DNA of 7,440 nucleotides from NCBI GenBank assembly GCA_003217835.1, contig QHMQ01000018.1:9535-16974 (forward strand). Reading direction: 5' to 3'. The notes beneath the pieces were generated by a model. It was not told where the DNA came from, searched no databases, and saw only the letters and a list, made by a program, of their open reading frames with translations. The position numbers and the translations under genes are program-made. Positions 6,400-7,440 of the stretch are shown in pieces (position 1 is the first letter of the stretch; every line of letters begins with the position of its first letter). The stretch is from Verrucomicrobiota bacterium (lineage in GTDB: Bacteria; Verrucomicrobiota; Verrucomicrobiia; Chthoniobacterales; UBA10450).

Positions 6400-6404
6400 G
6401 TCTC

Positions 6405-6893
6405 TCAAAATGGCGCTGGCACAGTCATGAAGAAAATCGTGATCATGGCGAACCCGATGGCGAGCTTGCCGATCATCCCGGCGAGATTTCCCAACAGGCT
6501 CCCCCAGCCTGCCCGGCCAGCGTCGATCATCCTTTTCCCGGCAATGAATTCTCCGGCGATCGCACCAATAACCGGTCCGACAAACAAGCCGACGATTCCG
6601 AAAAAGATACCGGTGAGCGCGCCAAGGACAGCGCCGAACATTCCCCATTTCGTCGCGCCGAAATATTTTGCGCCGAAGTAGCCGCTGACAAAATCGAGCG
6701 CATAAGTTGTAAGCGTTAGCAGAACAAGGACAACTATGGTCCACCAACCGATGCTTTTCTCCGGGCCAAGCATGACTCGGTGAATGACCGCGCCCGCGAG
6801 AATGATGATCGTTCCCGGAAATACCGGCAGCACGGTCCAGATAAGTCCGACGGCGAACAGGACGATCGTGATCAGCCACCAAAACAATTCCAT
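6405..6893 (-). CDS. DUF456 family small membrane protein
   Basis: A 162-residue, glycine-rich inner-membrane protein of unknown function. The family pattern is clear: an N-terminal helix leading to VGLIWTVLPVFPGTIIILAGAV (15-36), a second helix at about 50-66 followed by ALDFVSGYFGAKYFGATKWGMFGAVLGALTGIFFG (65-99), then GPVIGAIAGEFIAG (106-119) and a last Gly-rich helical region to residue 157. These Gly-zipper-like stretches are typical of tightly packed membrane helices. The length matches the family. ATG at 6893 has no Shine-Dalgarno sequence. It diverges from the peroxiredoxin gene and a 9-bp inverted repeat lies 14 bases upstream of its start. Confidence 0.9.
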   Translation of the reverse strand: MELFWWLITIVLFAVGLIWTVLPVFPGTIIILAGAVIHRVMLGPEKSIGWWTIVVLVLLTLTTYALDFVSGYFGAKYFGATKWGMFGAVLGALTGIFFGIVGLFVGPVIGAIAGEFIAGKRMIDAGRAGWGSLLGNLAGMIGKLAIGFAMITIFFMTVPAPF

Positions 6894-6907
6894 CGGAGTT
6901 CGTTGCT

Positions 6908-6939
6908 CGTGATTCGTAATGAGATTTCAGCGAATCACG
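6908..6939. repeat. 9-bp inverted repeat between DUF456 and peroxiredoxin genes
   Basis: CGTGATTCG (6908-6916) and CGAATCACG (6931-6939) are exact reverse complements separated by 14 bases. It sits directly upstream of the DUF456 start and about 40 bases from the -35 box of the divergent peroxiredoxin promoter, so it may be an operator or a leader hairpin. No T run follows on either strand. Confidence 0.5.
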
Positions 6940-7019
6940 TTTAATGATTCAATCCTGCAAAGCTTCTCGATCTTCTTTTTGACCGGGTAGATGTCGATCT
7001 TATACTGGAATTCCGCCAT
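6927..7019 (-). CDS. Possible 30-residue peptide (doubtful)
   Basis: An ATG at 7019 opens a 30-codon frame, MAEFQYKIDIYPVKKKIEKL then CRIESLNVIR, ending in TGA. The first 18 codons mostly end in G or C, like the real genes here, which is the only positive sign. There is no Shine-Dalgarno sequence, the frame lies over the peroxiredoxin promoter, and I know no family. It may be chance or the remnant of a larger gene. Confidence 0.2.
   Translation of the reverse strand: MAEFQYKIDIYPVKKKIEKLCRIESLNVIR
6979..7006 (+). promoter_or_regulatory. Sigma-70-type promoter of the peroxiredoxin gene
   Basis: TTGACC (6979-6984) and TATACT (7001-7006) match the -35 and -10 consensus in five of six positions each, with a 16-base spacer. 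A start of transcription near 7013 would leave a leader of about 30 bases before the ATG at 7044. Confidence 0.6.
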
Positions 7020-7031
7020 TTAATTCAAACC

Positions 7032-7036
7032 GGAGG
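7032..7036 (+). promoter_or_regulatory. Strong Shine-Dalgarno site of the peroxiredoxin gene
   Basis: GGAGG lies seven bases before the ATG at 7044 and fixes that start. It is the only clear Shine-Dalgarno sequence among the genes in this window. Confidence 0.8.
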
Positions 7037-7043
7037 ACTCATT

Positions 7044-7440
7044 ATGCCACTCGCAGTTGGAACCAAAGCGCCAGATTTTATACTCTCGACCAAGACTGCC
7101 GATGGGCCGAAGCAGGTCAAACTGAGCGATAACTTCGAAAAACGAAATACGCTGCTGCTTTTCTTTCCGATGGCCTTTACCGGCACTTGCACGACGGAAA
7201 TGTGCGATGTCAGCAGCGGTCTCTCTGCTTATAGTAATCTAAATGCCGCCGTTTACGGAATCAGCGGCGATAACCCGTTTGCGCAAGAAGCCTGGGCGCA
7301 AAAAGAGAAGATCACAGTTCCGCTGCTCAGCGATTACGAGCACAAAATCGCAAAAGCTTACGACGTGATGTACGACTCCTTCCTGCCACAACTGAATCTC
7401 GGAATGGGCGGCGTGGCGAAACGTTCGGCTTTCGTCATCG
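7044..7440 (+). CDS. Peroxiredoxin (AhpC/TSA type), 3' end outside window
   Basis: A thiol peroxidase that reduces hydrogen peroxide or organic peroxides in the cytoplasm; the partial product has 132 residues. It begins MPLAVGTKAPDFIL, the usual G-x-x-APDF opening of the thioredoxin-fold family. The active-site segment FFPMAFTGTCTTEMCD (40-55) contains the peroxidatic Cys49 with Thr46 and Pro42 in the standard places. Cys54 in T-x-E-M-C occurs in many relatives, where it may resolve the disulfide; that is inference. Downstream GISGDNPFAQEAWAQKEKITVPLLSDYE (72-99) fits the central sheet, and RSAFVI at the window edge is the start of the substrate-side strand that carries the conserved Arg. It has its own promoter and ribosome binding site. 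The closest subgroup is likely the AhpE/bacterioferritin-comigratory-type set, not settled here. Confidence 0.92.
   Translation, partial: MPLAVGTKAPDFILSTKTADGPKQVKLSDNFEKRNTLLLFFPMAFTGTCTTEMCDVSSGLSAYSNLNAAVYGISGDNPFAQEAWAQKEKITVPLLSDYEHKIAKAYDVMYDSFLPQLNLGMGGVAKRSAFVI

Overview
The window looks like chromosome from a soil-type member of the Verrucomicrobiota. This is inferred from the style of the proteins, moderate-to-high GC, sparse Shine-Dalgarno signals and the kind of dispersed intergenic repeats; no marker gene proves it. Most of the content is housekeeping, with one degraded or shortened accessory gene and several repeat-like intergenic elements.

Left part (1-1880, + strand): a strong intrinsic-terminator hairpin lies just ahead of gcvT, which overlaps gcvH by ATGA. 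These encode the T and H proteins of the glycine cleavage system. gcvP does not follow. A small cysteine-rich protein, probably metal-binding and of unknown role, comes next on the same strand.

Middle (1881-3468, mostly - strand): an HNH-endonuclease-like gene ends early inside its nuclease motif. A 275-base intergenic stretch follows, carrying a double-hairpin repeat and one copy of a diverged 20-base motif. Then comes a DUF1345 membrane protein.

Right-centre (3585-5817, + strand): xseB (exonuclease VII small subunit) overlaps dxs (1-deoxy-D-xylulose-5-phosphate synthase, first step of the MEP isoprenoid pathway). This is a pairing seen in many bacteria, here without ispA.

The apparent gap 5818-6404 is not empty. 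It holds rnpB, the RNA of ribonuclease P, on the - strand, with its terminator placed against the end of dxs. This RNA matches the bacterial type A consensus closely, but the GGU that pairs with the tRNA 3' CCA end reads GAA. Next to its 5' end is a repeat-rich spacer with a perfect 16-base palindrome.

Right end: a DUF456 membrane protein (- strand) is divergent from a peroxiredoxin gene (+ strand). The peroxiredoxin has a good sigma-70-type promoter and a strong ribosome binding site, and it runs off the window. A 9-bp inverted repeat lies between the two genes.

I see no complete mobile element, CRISPR array, tRNA or rRNA. No clearly new multi-gene system is visible. The best leads are the altered RNase P RNA loop, the terminator placed almost on top of gcvT, the small cysteine protein and the double-hairpin repeat.
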